Positions 9,581 through 17,845 of a stretch of 56,435 bases of DNA are shown here, one piece after another; positions within the stretch are counted from its first letter, which is position 1, and each line of letters begins with the position of its first letter. The notes beneath the pieces were generated by a model that searched no databases, was not told the origin of the DNA, and worked only from the letters and a program-made list of their open reading frames with translations. The stretch is from Phyllobacterium sp. YR531 (GTDB lineage: Bacteria; Pseudomonadota; Alphaproteobacteria; Rhizobiales; Rhizobiaceae): positions 1 through 56,435 of the forward strand of contig NZ_AKIZ01000006.1 in NCBI RefSeq assembly GCF_000282595.1, written 5' to 3'. Both the position numbers and the translations under genes were made by a program.

Positions 9581-9602
9581 AGCCGCTCCCTGGGGGGCGG
9601 CT
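9581..9602 (+). terminator. Intercistronic hairpin after the binding-protein gene
   Basis: AGCCGCTCC (9581-9589) pairs with GGGGCGGCT (9594-9602) with one G.U pair around a 4-nt loop. No T-run follows, and the next gene starts 18 bp on, so this is more likely an mRNA-stabilising or attenuating hairpin that keeps the binding protein more abundant than the permeases than a full terminator. Confidence 0.5.
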
Positions 9603-9619
9603 CCTCTATGGAGGCATAT

Positions 9620-10483
9620 ATGAGAAAACCGAAATCTGCATATCCCTACTGGTTCGTGCTGCCGGGCGCCGTGATCTTCACAGTACTATTTCTGGCTCCG
9701 ACTGTGGCGTCCTTCTGGTTTGCGTTCACACGATGGGATTTGTACTCAGCGCAATTCATCGGACTCGATAACTTCGTGCAATTCTTCAAGGAGCCTTTTC
9801 TCGTACAAGGCCTCTGGAATACCCTGATCTACGCATTCTTGACGTCGGGAACGAAGAGCATATTTGGATTGCTGCTCGCAGTCTTGCTGACATCGGGAAT
9901 CTGGGCCCAGGGCTTCCTCCGCACCGTGGTTTTCTTCCCGGTACTGGTCTCGACGATCGGCATCGGGATCACTTTCGCAGCCCTGATGCATCCTACAAAA
10001 GGCCTTATCAATGTCGGTCTGGATCAGATCGGAATTGCGGGACCAGGCTGGCTCACGAGTGCTTCACTTGCACTCTATTCGATCGCCTTCGTTGACCTCT
10101 GGAAAGGAGTCGGGCTGGCGACACTGATCTACATTGCTGGCCTTTCTGCAATCAGTCCGGATTACTACGAAGCGGCACGGATCGACGGAGCAACGAGACT
10201 ACAGCAGTTCTGGCGCGTTACAGTGCCACTCGTGCGGCCTGCAACGGTGACCGTCCTGACGTTATCTTTGATCGGGGGACTTCGAAGCTTCGATCTGATT
10301 TGGGCGATGACCAAGGGGGGGCCCGGTTTTTCGTCCGACGTGCTCGCGAGCGTCGTCTACAAACAGTACCAATCGGGTTTCTACGGTCTGTCTACAGCCG
10401 GCAACGTCATCCTATTTGTGCTGATCGCAATCATTATTGTGCCAATGACCTACCTGTTTAGCCGCCGGGAGGTTCATCAATGA
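9620..10483 (+). CDS. Sugar ABC transporter permease (MalF-like)
   Basis: The 287-residue inner-membrane permease has about six membrane segments, the first near residues 13-37. The ATPase-docking EAA loop is EAARIDGATRLQQFWRVTVP near residues 185-205. The start at 9620 follows TGGAGG at a 5-nt distance; an in-frame ATG at 9608 overlaps that ribosome site. It overlaps the second permease gene by 4 bp (ATGA), showing translational coupling. It works as a heterodimer with the next protein in the CUT1 importer. Confidence 0.9.
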   Translation: MRKPKSAYPYWFVLPGAVIFTVLFLAPTVASFWFAFTRWDLYSAQFIGLDNFVQFFKEPFLVQGLWNTLIYAFLTSGTKSIFGLLLAVLLTSGIWAQGFLRTVVFFPVLVSTIGIGITFAALMHPTKGLINVGLDQIGIAGPGWLTSASLALYSIAFVDLWKGVGLATLIYIAGLSAISPDYYEAARIDGATRLQQFWRVTVPLVRPATVTVLTLSLIGGLRSFDLIWAMTKGGPGFSSDVLASVVYKQYQSGFYGLSTAGNVILFVLIAIIIVPMTYLFSRREVHQ

Positions 10484-11304
10484 CACGTCGCCAACTCATG
10501 ACCGGCCTGTTAGCCACGGCTATCGCTTCGATTATCTTCCTCCTGCCATTCATATTCATCTTCGTCACCGCAACGAAGAGCAGCCAGGAGGCATCCCTCC
10601 TCAACTTCTCGTTGCCTGGCGGATGGCACCTATGGGACAACTTCATCAAAGTCCTGCAGGCACGTAATTATATGCTTCTGCTCGCTTACCTAAACTCCAC
10701 GATCATCACTGTCTGCGCTGTGGCCATCATGGTCCTGTGTGGTGCGATGATCGGCTACCTGCTGCAGCGTCGTAGCTCAAGATGGAACAAGATCATCTAT
10801 GCCATGGTAATGGTGGGGCTGATCGTGCCGCCAGCCGTCGTTCCAACAATCTGGGTCCTTCAGGGTATCGGTCTGTTCAAGACGATCCATGGAATGATCC
10901 TCATCCAAGTCGCCTACGGTCTACCATTCTCGGTTCTGATGTACCGAAACTTTGTAGCGGCCATACCCCAGGACCTTGATGAGGCAGCCATCATCGACGG
11001 CGCAAAACCATTGCAGGTTTTCTTCAAGGTGATCCTGCCACTTCTCAAGCCTGCGACTGTGACGCTCATCGTCGTAAAGTCGATTGCTGTCTTCAATGAC
11101 TTTACCCATCCACTCTACTATTTACCGGGTCGAGAAAACGTAACGGTCCAATTGACCCTGTACAACTTTCAGAGCCAGTTCGAGACCCAGTACAATCTCC
11201 TGTTTATGAACATCTTGCTCGTCACTATCCCCCCCCTGATCGTTTTCATATTCTTCAACAGACAGATCGTAGCCGGCATGACAGCAGGTGCAGTTAAAGG
11301 ATAA
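10480..11304 (+). CDS. Sugar ABC transporter permease (MalG-like)
   Basis: The 274-residue permease has an N-terminal membrane segment (residues ~8-28) and the EAA docking loop [20 protein letters not shown] near residue 168. It pairs with the upstream permease. The start codon overlaps the previous stop in ATGA. The ATPase gene follows after 4 bp. Confidence 0.9.
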   Translation: MTRRQLMTGLLATAIASIIFLLPFIFIFVTATKSSQEASLLNFSLPGGWHLWDNFIKVLQARNYMLLLAYLNSTIITVCAVAIMVLCGAMIGYLLQRRSSRWNKIIYAMVMVGLIVPPAVVPTIWVLQGIGLFKTIHGMILIQVAYGLPFSVLMYRNFVAAIPQDLDEAAIIDGAKPLQVFFKVILPLLKPATVTLIVVKSIAVFNDFTHPLYYLPGRENVTVQLTLYNFQSQFETQYNLLFMNILLVTIPPLIVFIFFNRQIVAGMTAGAVKG

Positions 11305-11308
11305 CGCC

Positions 11309-12286
11309 ATGTCCAGTGTGACGCTAACGCAAATCAAAAAAAGCTTCGGTTCTGTCGATGTGATGAACAATATCGATCTGAGTATAGAAAAGGGCGAATT
11401 CTGTGTCTTCGTCGGGCCATCGGGCTGCGGGAAGTCCACACTCCTTCGGCTGATCGCTGGTCTGGAACTGGTGACTTCGGGAAAGATAGTGATCGGCGAC
11501 CGTGACGTTACCCACGCCGAACCTTCGGCCAGAGGTATCGCCATGGTGTTTCAGAGCTACGCGCTCTATCCCCATCTGACTGTTCGCGAGAATATCGGAT
11601 TCGGCTTGAGCCTTGCCAAACGGCCAAAGGCTGAAATCAAGGCGAAGGTAGAAGCGGCGGCCGAGGCACTCCAGCTTGGCCATTTGCTCGATCGCAAACC
11701 AAAGGCCCTTTCGGGTGGACAGCGCCAACGGGTTGCCATCGGTCGCGCCATTGTACGCAATCCTGCCGTGTTTCTTTTCGACGAGCCCCTTTCGAATTTG
11801 GACGCGGCTCTGAGAACCCAGATGCGTATGGAGTTGACGGATCTTCACCGTAAACTCGGCGCGACCATGATCTACGTCACCCACGACCAGGTGGAGGCTA
11901 TGACAATGGCTGACAAGATCGTCGTTTTGAACGGAGGGCGAATAGAGCAGGTGGGTACGCCTATGGAGCTGTACAACAAGCCTGCCTCCCCATTCGTTGC
12001 CGGCTTTATCGGCAGCCCGAAAATGAACCTTATCGAAGGCTCCGCCGCCGAAGCGCTTGGCTGCAAGGTCTACGGGATAAGGCCCGAGCACCTTTGCCTT
12101 TCAACTACAGAAGGTCAGTGGGAAGCAAATGTAAGACATATCGAGCGGCTTGGTGCTGAGACCATTTTACATCTCGATACTGTCGTCATCGGACCTTTGA
12201 TCGCCCGCGTAGCGGGGGAGGAAGTTCCGCCGGTCGGAACAAAGATTTTCGCCTCCGCGATAGAAGGACGGGAATTCAGGTTTTAA
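11309..12286 (+). CDS. Sugar ABC transporter ATPase (MalK/UgpC-like)
   Basis: The 325-residue ATPase energises the importer. Walker [10 protein letters not shown] is at 36-44, the signature LSGGQRQ at 134-140, and Walker B VFLFDEP at 154-160. A C-terminal TOBE/MalK regulatory region contains YGIRPEHL. At 325 residues it is shorter than the usual 350-370, the shortening being in the C-terminal regulatory part. The start at 11309 ([13 protein letters not shown]) fits homologues; an ATG at 11288 in the end of the permease gene is less likely. It is the last intact gene of the operon; degenerate sequence and an insertion sequence follow. Confidence 0.9.
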   Translation: MSSVTLTQIKKSFGSVDVMNNIDLSIEKGEFCVFVGPSGCGKSTLLRLIAGLELVTSGKIVIGDRDVTHAEPSARGIAMVFQSYALYPHLTVRENIGFGLSLAKRPKAEIKAKVEAAAEALQLGHLLDRKPKALSGGQRQRVAIGRAIVRNPAVFLFDEPLSNLDAALRTQMRMELTDLHRKLGATMIYVTHDQVEAMTMADKIVVLNGGRIEQVGTPMELYNKPASPFVAGFIGSPKMNLIEGSAAEALGCKVYGIRPEHLCLSTTEGQWEANVRHIERLGAETILHLDTVVIGPLIARVAGEEVPPVGTKIFASAIEGREFRF

Positions 12287-12408
12287 TTCTCGCCTATCAT
12301 CTGTCGCCAGTAGCAATCCCTGGCAGGCCACCATCACCTTCAAGGACACTGAAATACCTTAGGGTTGATCAGCGAACGGAGGTCTTCGCCGAACAAAGGA
12401 GAAGTTCA

Positions 12409-12612
12409 ATGTCAGGTGAATACAACGGTCCTAGCACAGCCGAACCGCATTTCGTACGACACAAGCCACACATCGTCTCAGTTCGGGCAACCGGACGCTA
12501 CAGAGGGCGTCCGCGAGCTCACACGAGACAGTCTTCGAGCGCATCAGCGCAGGCTTCGGCATCCAACCTGTCTAGGCAGCCACGGCCATGTCGGCACTCG
12601 ACCGCGGCGTAG
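12409..12612 (+). CDS. Short unknown frame, possible remnant of an operon gene
   Basis: A 67-residue frame begins with a good AAAGGAG ribosome site 123 bp after the ATPase, as the next operon gene would. Its first ~30 residues look ordinary, then it becomes low-complexity (Ser/Ala/Arg rich), as if read out of frame. Other short frames continue to about 12789, where they run into the left part of the insertion sequence. I read 12409-12760 as the debris of one or more genes, perhaps further sugar-catabolism genes, broken by insertion. No family is recognised. Confidence 0.3.
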   Translation: MSGEYNGPSTAEPHFVRHKPHIVSVRATGRYRGRPRAHTRQSSSASAQASASNLSRQPRPCRHSTAA

Positions 12613-12760
12613 AGCCGTTCCAGAGCGACAAGATGCTTTCGCCTAGGCTCGATGCTCGTCTTGAGGACGTCGGATCAGATCGCGTGGGAACCCGCGATGA
12701 ACGACGAACGCGAACTTTCCACACTCAGCGTTAAAAGCAACGGTTACAAAACCGCCTATC

Positions 12761-14392
12761 TGTTCCATAATTCTCATTTGCCCCGATAGGATTGGAACCG
12801 AAATACTGGTTCCATAATTTCCATTATGCTGCAAAATCGTGTAGCAGCAATTTAGTAATGAGACATATGGGCAAATTAGAGGTGCGACAGCGCCTCTGCC
12901 CTCCGATCCACACAAACTTCAGGAAAGGAAGGTTTGGCGTTTCATCCATCTGATTGATTGTGGAGCTGCCCTGCCTTGTCTTGTTACGATGTCCCAGAAA
13001 GAGTTTCACCGCCTGGAGGCGGTTCTAAAAGTCAGAGACGATCGGTTGAGCGTCAGCAATGCAGCCAGGTTGCTGTCGATCAGCCGCAGCCATATGCACC
13101 GCCTGCTTGCTGCTTACGATCGTGATGGTGAGGATGGGCTTGTGTCGAAGAAGCGCGGCCGGCCGAGCAACCGGCGTTATCCGGAAGCTTTTCGCAATGC
13201 GGTTCTGGATATCGTACGTGAGCACTATCATGATTTTGGCCCGACGCTTGCCTGCGAGAAGCTGGCCGAGCGTCACCGGATCGGGCTCAGCAAGGAGACC
13301 TTGCGGCAATGGATGACGCAGGCTGGTCTGTGGACGTCACGCCGGGAACGCAAGAAGCGCTTGCATCAGCCGCGCAATCGCCGTGAGTGCTTTGGCGAGC
13401 TGGTGCAGATTGATGGCTCGCACCATTGGTGGTTTGAAGATCGCGGTCCCAAATGCGCGCTTTTGGTTTTCATTGATGATGCGACGGGCAAACTGCTGCA
13501 CTTACGCTTTGCCCGGTCGGAGAACACATTTGACTATTTCCATGCGACCAAGGCCTATCTCAAGGAATGGCGCAAGCCGCTGGCCTTTTACAGTGACAAG
13601 CATGGCATCTTCCGCACGACCCATGCTTCTGACCTGGACCGGACGAGCGGCTTCACCCAGTTTGGGCGAGCGCTTGCCGAGCTCAACATCGACATTATCT
13701 GCGCCAACAGTCCGCAGGCCAAGGGCCGGGTCGAGCGTGCCAATCTGACGCTGCAGGATCGCCTGGTCAAGGAATTGCGCCTGCACGATATCAGCACGAT
13801 CGAGGCGGCGAACGCCTTTGTGCCTGGGTTTATGGCCGATTTCAATCAACGGTTTGGCAAGGGGCCGCGCAATCCGAAGGACCTGCATCGCCTCCTCGCC
13901 GCGCACGAGAACCTCGACGGCGCCATGTGCCGCAAGGAAATGCGCAAGCTGTCGCAGACCCTGACACTGCGCTACGACAAGGTGCTGTTCATCCTTGAGC
14001 CAACGGATGTTGCCAGGCGCCTGGCGGGTGAGAAGGTTATCGTGTGCGACTACCCGGATGGCCGGCTCGAGGTCATGCACGACGGGATCACCCTGCCCTA
14101 CAGGACCTTCGACAAACTGCGCTCGGTGCAGCGGTCGGACGTTGTCGAGAACAAGCGTCTGGACGAGGTGCTGGCTTTCGTTTCCGAGATGCAATCCGGC
14201 CGTGCGCTCCAGCGCAGCCAGCACGGGCCACGCCGCCCGGGCCAGACGAACCACATGTTCGCCCTTCCTGACGGCAGCCAGAGCAATGGCTATCAGAAGC
14301 GCGGGCGCAAACCACGGACGGATTATATGAATGATCCTGCTGTCATTGCCCGGCGCGCGCAAGCCAAAGCGCGCATGAAGGCGACGGAATGA
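12761..14392 (+). mobile_element. ISNCY/IS1202-like insertion sequence (ends not defined)
   Basis: The element carries one transposase. On its left, two near-identical motifs, TGTTCCATAATT (12761-12772) and GTTCCATAATTT (from 12809), 48 bp apart, look like transposase-binding repeats, so the left end is probably close to 12761. No clear matching terminal inverted repeat was found downstream of the transposase; the only echo is ATCCTATC (14435-14442) versus GATAGGAT (12785-12792). The right end may be lost or lie between 14393 and 14560. Confidence 0.5.
12989..14392 (+). CDS. ISNCY (IS1202-like) family transposase
   Basis: The 467-residue DDE transposase opens with a helix-turn-helix (SVSNAARLLSISRSHMHRLL, residues 21-40) followed by a basic linker (KKRGRPSNRR). 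The catalytic core shows Asp142 in QIDGSHHWW, Asp203 in FYSDKHGIF and Glu249 in KGRVERANLTLQ, all present and spaced as in the family. The frame is intact, so it may still be active. The base composition is richer in GC than the AT-rich flanks at 12.7-12.9 and 14.5-15.0 kb. No strong ribosome site is seen before the ATG. Confidence 0.85.
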   Translation: MSQKEFHRLEAVLKVRDDRLSVSNAARLLSISRSHMHRLLAAYDRDGEDGLVSKKRGRPSNRRYPEAFRNAVLDIVREHYHDFGPTLACEKLAERHRIGLSKETLRQWMTQAGLWTSRRERKKRLHQPRNRRECFGELVQIDGSHHWWFEDRGPKCALLVFIDDATGKLLHLRFARSENTFDYFHATKAYLKEWRKPLAFYSDKHGIFRTTHASDLDRTSGFTQFGRALAELNIDIICANSPQAKGRVERANLTLQDRLVKELRLHDISTIEAANAFVPGFMADFNQRFGKGPRNPKDLHRLLAAHENLDGAMCRKEMRKLSQTLTLRYDKVLFILEPTDVARRLAGEKVIVCDYPDGRLEVMHDGITLPYRTFDKLRSVQRSDVVENKRLDEVLAFVSEMQSGRALQRSQHGPRRPGQTNHMFALPDGSQSNGYQKRGRKPRTDYMNDPAVIARRAQAKARMKATE

Positions 14393-14670
14393 CGGATGGG
14401 ATCCGGCTGTCAAGCTGACGGATTGCTCGCAGCGATCCTATCCGCCGCCGTCCGGGCTGCGCAACACGAACCGGCTGCGCCCGGTCGGCTGCTGGCGGGG
14501 CTGTATTGCGAGAAGACGTGCTAGAAGCATTACTGGTAATAGAATATACGCTTGTTGCATTTCTACATTTCTAACAATGTCTCTTCTTTAAATTGCTTTG
14601 ACAAATCGTATAGCCGGGTCGGCTCTTTATCAAGCAACACCATTGCAATAGCGCAAACTACGGCGCTTGG

Positions 14671-14801
14671 AATTCATATACTGTATACATATCCCTTTCC
14701 AATTCGCGGTACAGGCGTTAGACAGGAAGCAAATGAGGTAGGTGGCATGGAAAATACAGATGGACGAGGAGTCAAATGTACCTTTGACATAATTCCCAAA
14801 A
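14671..14801. repeat. Direct repeat, copy A, upstream of traR
   Basis: This copy shares with 14908-15103 the palindrome TATACTGTATA (14677-14687), then TTCCAATTCGCGG, AGGCGTTA, and at the end GACGAGGAGTCAAATGTACC plus TTTGACATAATTCCC. Copy A is about 65 bp shorter in the middle. The two copies fill most of the leader of the traR gene; no protein frame is conserved between them. Confidence 0.7.
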
Positions 14802-14907
14802 GTGGCGGCCCTAGGATAGCCGCCCTACGCAGCTGTGTCATATATATTCTGTTCGCGATTTCGGATCGCAGAATTTTGAAGAACTCCACCTGCCCCTATC
14901 GACTTAG

Positions 14908-15103
14908 AAAGTATATACTGTATACAGATACCCCTTTTCCAATTCGCGGCATAGGCGTTACACTTGCCCGACCGTATTTCAGATGAAGGCTGCTTAATTG
15001 ACCCGCAAAGCAACTGAGGTCGGCGGTATGGACAATACGGATGCGGTTCTACCCACAAAAAAGGACGAGGAGTCAAATGTACCTTTGACATAATTCCCCA
15101 AAA
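14908..15103. repeat. Direct repeat, copy B, upstream of traR
   Basis: This is the longer copy, with TATACTGTATA at 14914-14924 (extended to GTATATACTGTATAC) and the shared 3' block at 15064-15099. It ends about 45 bp before the TTG start of traR. The region between 14393 and this repeat otherwise holds no recognisable gene. The palindrome could be an operator and the 3' block a promoter element; both are inference. Confidence 0.7.
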
Positions 15104-15145
15104 CGCTGGCGCTGGTGGCCCGCAACACCAAAGGAGGTTTCGAAG

Positions 15146-15862
15146 TTGGACGGACAGTTTCAGTCTCTCATTGACGCACTTGATGTTACAAATGACGAGC
15201 GCACGGTCAGAAGCGCATTAAAAAGCTTCACGATTGGGTGTGGGTTCGAGCGCTTTGCCTATCTCCAGACTGCCGGAGGCGAAATCAAGACATTTAACTC
15301 CTATTTGCCTGAGTGGCAGGATATCTACTTCGCAAACCGATATTCGCGGGTCGATCCAGTCGTAACGACTGCAAAACGGCGAAAAACGCTGTTTGTCTGG
15401 TCAGCCGATCAGTGGCTTGCCCGGAATCAAGCGAAGGAACAGAAGCTGTTTCAATCTCAGGCCATCGACTTCGGTGTCCGTTCAGGCATCACTGTTCCAG
15501 TTGAGGGTAGCTTCGGATCGATTCTCATGCTTACCGTCGCATCGTCGCGATCACAGGTCGATGCTTTCGCGCTCGGGGACCATGCTGTGGCGGCACGGGC
15601 TGTCTTATATGTCCATCATCGGCTGCGGATGCTGGCAGCTCGCTCCTTCAGCACCCCAAAGATCCTTCTCTCTCCAAGAGAGCTTGTTTGCCTCAAATGG
15701 TCGGCCAAGGGCAAATATATGCCGGAAATTGCCGAGCTGACTAATACGCGACATCGGACGGTTCAATACTATCTCGACAATGCGCGCGCAAAACTCGAAG
15801 CGACAAACCTTACCCACGCCGTTGCGATTATGAAAGATCGCGGTCTTCTTGAGCCCGATTGA
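15146..15862 (+). CDS. traR: TraR-like LuxR family quorum-sensing activator
   Basis: The 238-residue protein is a LuxR-type acyl-homoserine-lactone receptor close to TraR of Agrobacterium Ti plasmids. The signal-binding domain keeps Trp57, Tyr61, Asp70, Pro71 and Trp85 at TraR numbering, and Gly114 in RSGITVP. The DNA-binding domain (about 176-235) has the LuxR helix-turn-helix (LSPRELVCLKWSAKGKYMPE onward). The start is a TTG directed by a strong AAAGGAGG ribosome site. It ends 35 bp inside the convergent traM gene. It probably activates the tra operons at 45-53 kb. No LuxI-type synthase occurs in the window, so the ligand source is elsewhere. Confidence 0.85.
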   Translation: MDGQFQSLIDALDVTNDERTVRSALKSFTIGCGFERFAYLQTAGGEIKTFNSYLPEWQDIYFANRYSRVDPVVTTAKRRKTLFVWSADQWLARNQAKEQKLFQSQAIDFGVRSGITVPVEGSFGSILMLTVASSRSQVDAFALGDHAVAARAVLYVHHRLRMLAARSFSTPKILLSPRELVCLKWSAKGKYMPEIAELTNTRHRTVQYYLDNARAKLEATNLTHAVAIMKDRGLLEPD

Positions 15863-16184
15863 CTTCTTCGGAGCGATCCTCCAGCACCTTCGGAATGTAT
15901 CCCAATAAATCGAGAAGATCAGACAAGGCATCCTGTTGAGCTGCCGTCTTCTCCTGCCGGGAAAGACATTCTGCCTCAAGTCTTTCGATCTGATCCAACG
16001 GGATGTCCGGATCCACGCTGGCGCTCTCCCATTCTTCATAGACGACCTGATCCGATTCCAGCAGGCGTCGATGTTCCCGGATAGCTTCGATAACATAGGG
16101 TTCCAGTTCGACCTTGCTCATTGAAGCAAAGCGCATACGGTCGATCTTATCGTTTGATTCATCCGGAATTTCGAATTCACACAT
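15828..16184 (-). CDS. traM: TraM-like antiactivator of TraR
   Basis: This 118-residue protein matches the pattern of TraM, the small antiactivator that binds TraR and blocks its DNA binding. The segment VIEAIREHRRLLES in the middle and DLLDLLGYIPKVLED near the end correspond to TraM's two characteristic helices. Its place next to and convergent with traR (35-bp 3' overlap) supports the call. The start at 16184 has a GGTGGA sequence just upstream; 16226 and an internal Met (MSKVELEPYV) are alternatives. The C-terminal extension past IPKVLED (about 16 residues) and an N-terminal extension make it a little longer than the ~102-residue Ti protein. Confidence 0.75.
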   Translation of the reverse strand: MCEFEIPDESNDKIDRMRFASMSKVELEPYVIEAIREHRRLLESDQVVYEEWESASVDPDIPLDQIERLEAECLSRQEKTAAQQDALSDLLDLLGYIPKVLEDRSEEVNRAQEDRDLS

Positions 16185-16594
16185 ATTCCACCCAGCTTTA
16201 TTTCGTTTCAAGGTCCACTCCCGCAAACAACGTTGTATTGGCGGAGGACCTGTAGTCTCTGAAGCACGTTACCAAATTGACATGACGTTTTCTTGAGGCG
16301 CATAGCATTCCCCTACGGTTGGCATCAGCATGAATCTAAATCTTTTCAAAGAGTTGAGCATACCAATGTTGCATAGAAAATGATCTGCGTAGCTTACAAC
16401 TCCGCCCTTTCTAACCCTGTCGAATTGATAGAAGCTGTGCCGCATTCCCCCTATGTTTTCAGGTTTTTAGCCATTCCTCACCGCCTGATGGTCCGCCGCC
16501 AGTTAAGTTGTTAACGTTTCCGTCCCCGTTAGGAACAAGTTTGCAATTTGCGGAAAGCTGATACTTAGACAGCGGGCGGACCACAACTATTGTA
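16185..16594. other. Intergenic region upstream of traM
   Basis: No open frame of note occurs. It should contain the traM promoter. I looked for a TraR-type 18-bp palindrome and found none convincing. GCATTCCCCTA (16306 region) and GCATTCCCCCTA (about 16442) are a near-repeat of unknown meaning. Confidence 0.4.
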
Positions 16595-16724
16595 GAGTAT
16601 GCTATGTAGATGAATACACTGCAACACGCCTAACTCCGAATTATAAACATTCAAGAGATCTTCGCGTGGAATCTCAGAACACTGCGAAACGCCGGGGCTT
16701 TCGTGAGAGGAACTCGCGCACCGC
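16595..16724 (+). pseudogene. Decayed 5' fragment of an XRE regulator gene with its upstream site
   Basis: This block matches the upstream region and first ~30 codons of the XRE gene at 26790. The shared run includes TGTAGATGAATnCACTGCAAC, then the codons for IQEIFAxNLRTLRNA. The start codon is destroyed (ATG to ATA), and a deletion in the run after CGAAACGCC shifts the frame. It stops abruptly at 16724, where traR-like sequence begins. It is a relic of a duplication joined to another relic. Confidence 0.75.
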
Positions 16725-17171
16725 CCGAGTGGCACGATAGCTACTTCGCAAACCGATATTCGCGGGTCGATCCAGTCGTAACTGCAAAACGGCGAAGGGC
16801 GCTGTTTGTCCGTTCAGGCGTCACTGTTCCAGTGGAGGGAAGCTTCGGCTCAATTCTCATACTTACCCTCGCATCGATCACACGTCGATGCTTTCGCACT
16901 CGTGGACCAATGGCGGAGAACGGGCGGTCTCTTATAAGTCCATCATCGACTACGGCCGCTGGCTGAGCGCTCCTTCAGCACTCCAGAGATCCTTCTCTCA
17001 CCAAGAGCTTGTTGGCCTCAAATGAGCTGCCAATGGCAATTACATGCCGGAAATTGCCGAGTTGACGAATACGCAACATTGGACAGTCCAACACTATCTC
17101 GATAATGCGCGTACAAAACTCACCCACGCTGTTGCGATTGTGAAGCACCGCCGCCTTCTCGAACCTGATTG
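16725..17171 (+). pseudogene. Decayed second traR copy
   Basis: From GAGTGGCACGATAG onward this matches the intact traR from codon ~56 to the end at high nucleotide identity. A deletion of about 90 bp removes codons from just before TraR-type Trp85 to the RSGITVP region, several small indels shift the frame, an in-frame TGA interrupts it (ATGAGCTGCC), and the natural stop has become TGG. No functional protein is expected. The duplication is independent of the XRE fragment it is now fused to. Confidence 0.8.
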
Positions 17172-17374
17172 GCCTCATCGGCGCTATCCTCAGGAACAAG
17201 ACATCTGTTAAGGTGCGTTGACGGAGGCCAACATGGCAAAGGGCTTTTGGTTGTTCTTTGCCAAAGCGTTATAGTCGTCGCGAGAGAGAAGCCGTTCGGC
17301 AAAGCAGCGCGTCGCAGCCGAAACGCGAATGACAGCACGGCACTAGACCAACACAGATGTGCATCAAGGTTGTT

Positions 17375-17845
17375 TCACGTACAAACCCATTCGCGAATAT
17401 TGCATTTGGTACCGCCAACCTCACAAGCACTGATCGCAGCATCCTCGGCTTCACCACGATTTAAAGCAGATTTCGCGCTCCAGTTCGAAATCTTGGAGGT
17501 TTTTTCCTTTGCGACCGCCAGTGCCCCACAGTGAAGATATGGAAAGCCGGTATTGTCATCGTCGTCCCAATGGCGATGATTACGGAAGACTTCGACGACG
17601 ACACAATCTTTACCGCCATCATTCTCGCAGTGCTTTATGGCGAGATCAGTAGCTTCTTGTCGCTTGTCCGCGCCCCAGAAGAAGCCATGGACACCGTCGG
17701 CCTCGGAATAGGCGATCGCCGCCCAGATGCCGCGCTCCTCGACGTCCGGAACCGGCACGTCGGGCACGATCAGGTCCGCAGCGGCCAGATAGGCCGTCGA
17801 CAGCAGCAGCGATCCAATGACGCCCATGGCAAAACGAAATCTCAT
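17375..17845 (-). CDS. Secreted DUF4189 domain protein
   Basis: The 156-residue protein has an N-terminal signal peptide (about residues 1-22, ending AAA). It then shows the DUF4189 pattern: IWAAIAYSEADGVHGFFWGA, a repeated (D/A)AxxxC motif (AIKHCENDGGKDCVVVEVF; ISACEVGGTKCNIREWVC) with two cysteine pairs likely joined by disulphides. The family is of unknown function, found in secreted proteins. Its start overlaps the stop of the upstream gene by 4 bp, and it is the last gene of the autotransporter operon. Confidence 0.8.
   Translation of the reverse strand: MRFRFAMGVIGSLLLSTAYLAAADLIVPDVPVPDVEERGIWAAIAYSEADGVHGFFWGADKRQEATDLAIKHCENDGGKDCVVVEVFRNHRHWDDDDNTGFPYLHCGALAVAKEKTSKISNWSAKSALNRGEAEDAAISACEVGGTKCNIREWVCT

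Noticed and set aside
13502-14413. A 303-codon frame opposite the transposase
   Set aside because: It is an antisense shadow of a GC-rich gene, without a domain or a start signal.
14552-14986. A 144-codon frame across the traR leader repeats
   Set aside because: It is not conserved between the two repeat copies and has no ribosome site, so the repeats are read as non-coding.
14674-15091. Minus-strand frames in both leader repeats that share a start (MSKVHLTPRP)
   Set aside because: The similarity ends after about ten codons and follows from the DNA repeat itself; there is no Shine-Dalgarno sequence.
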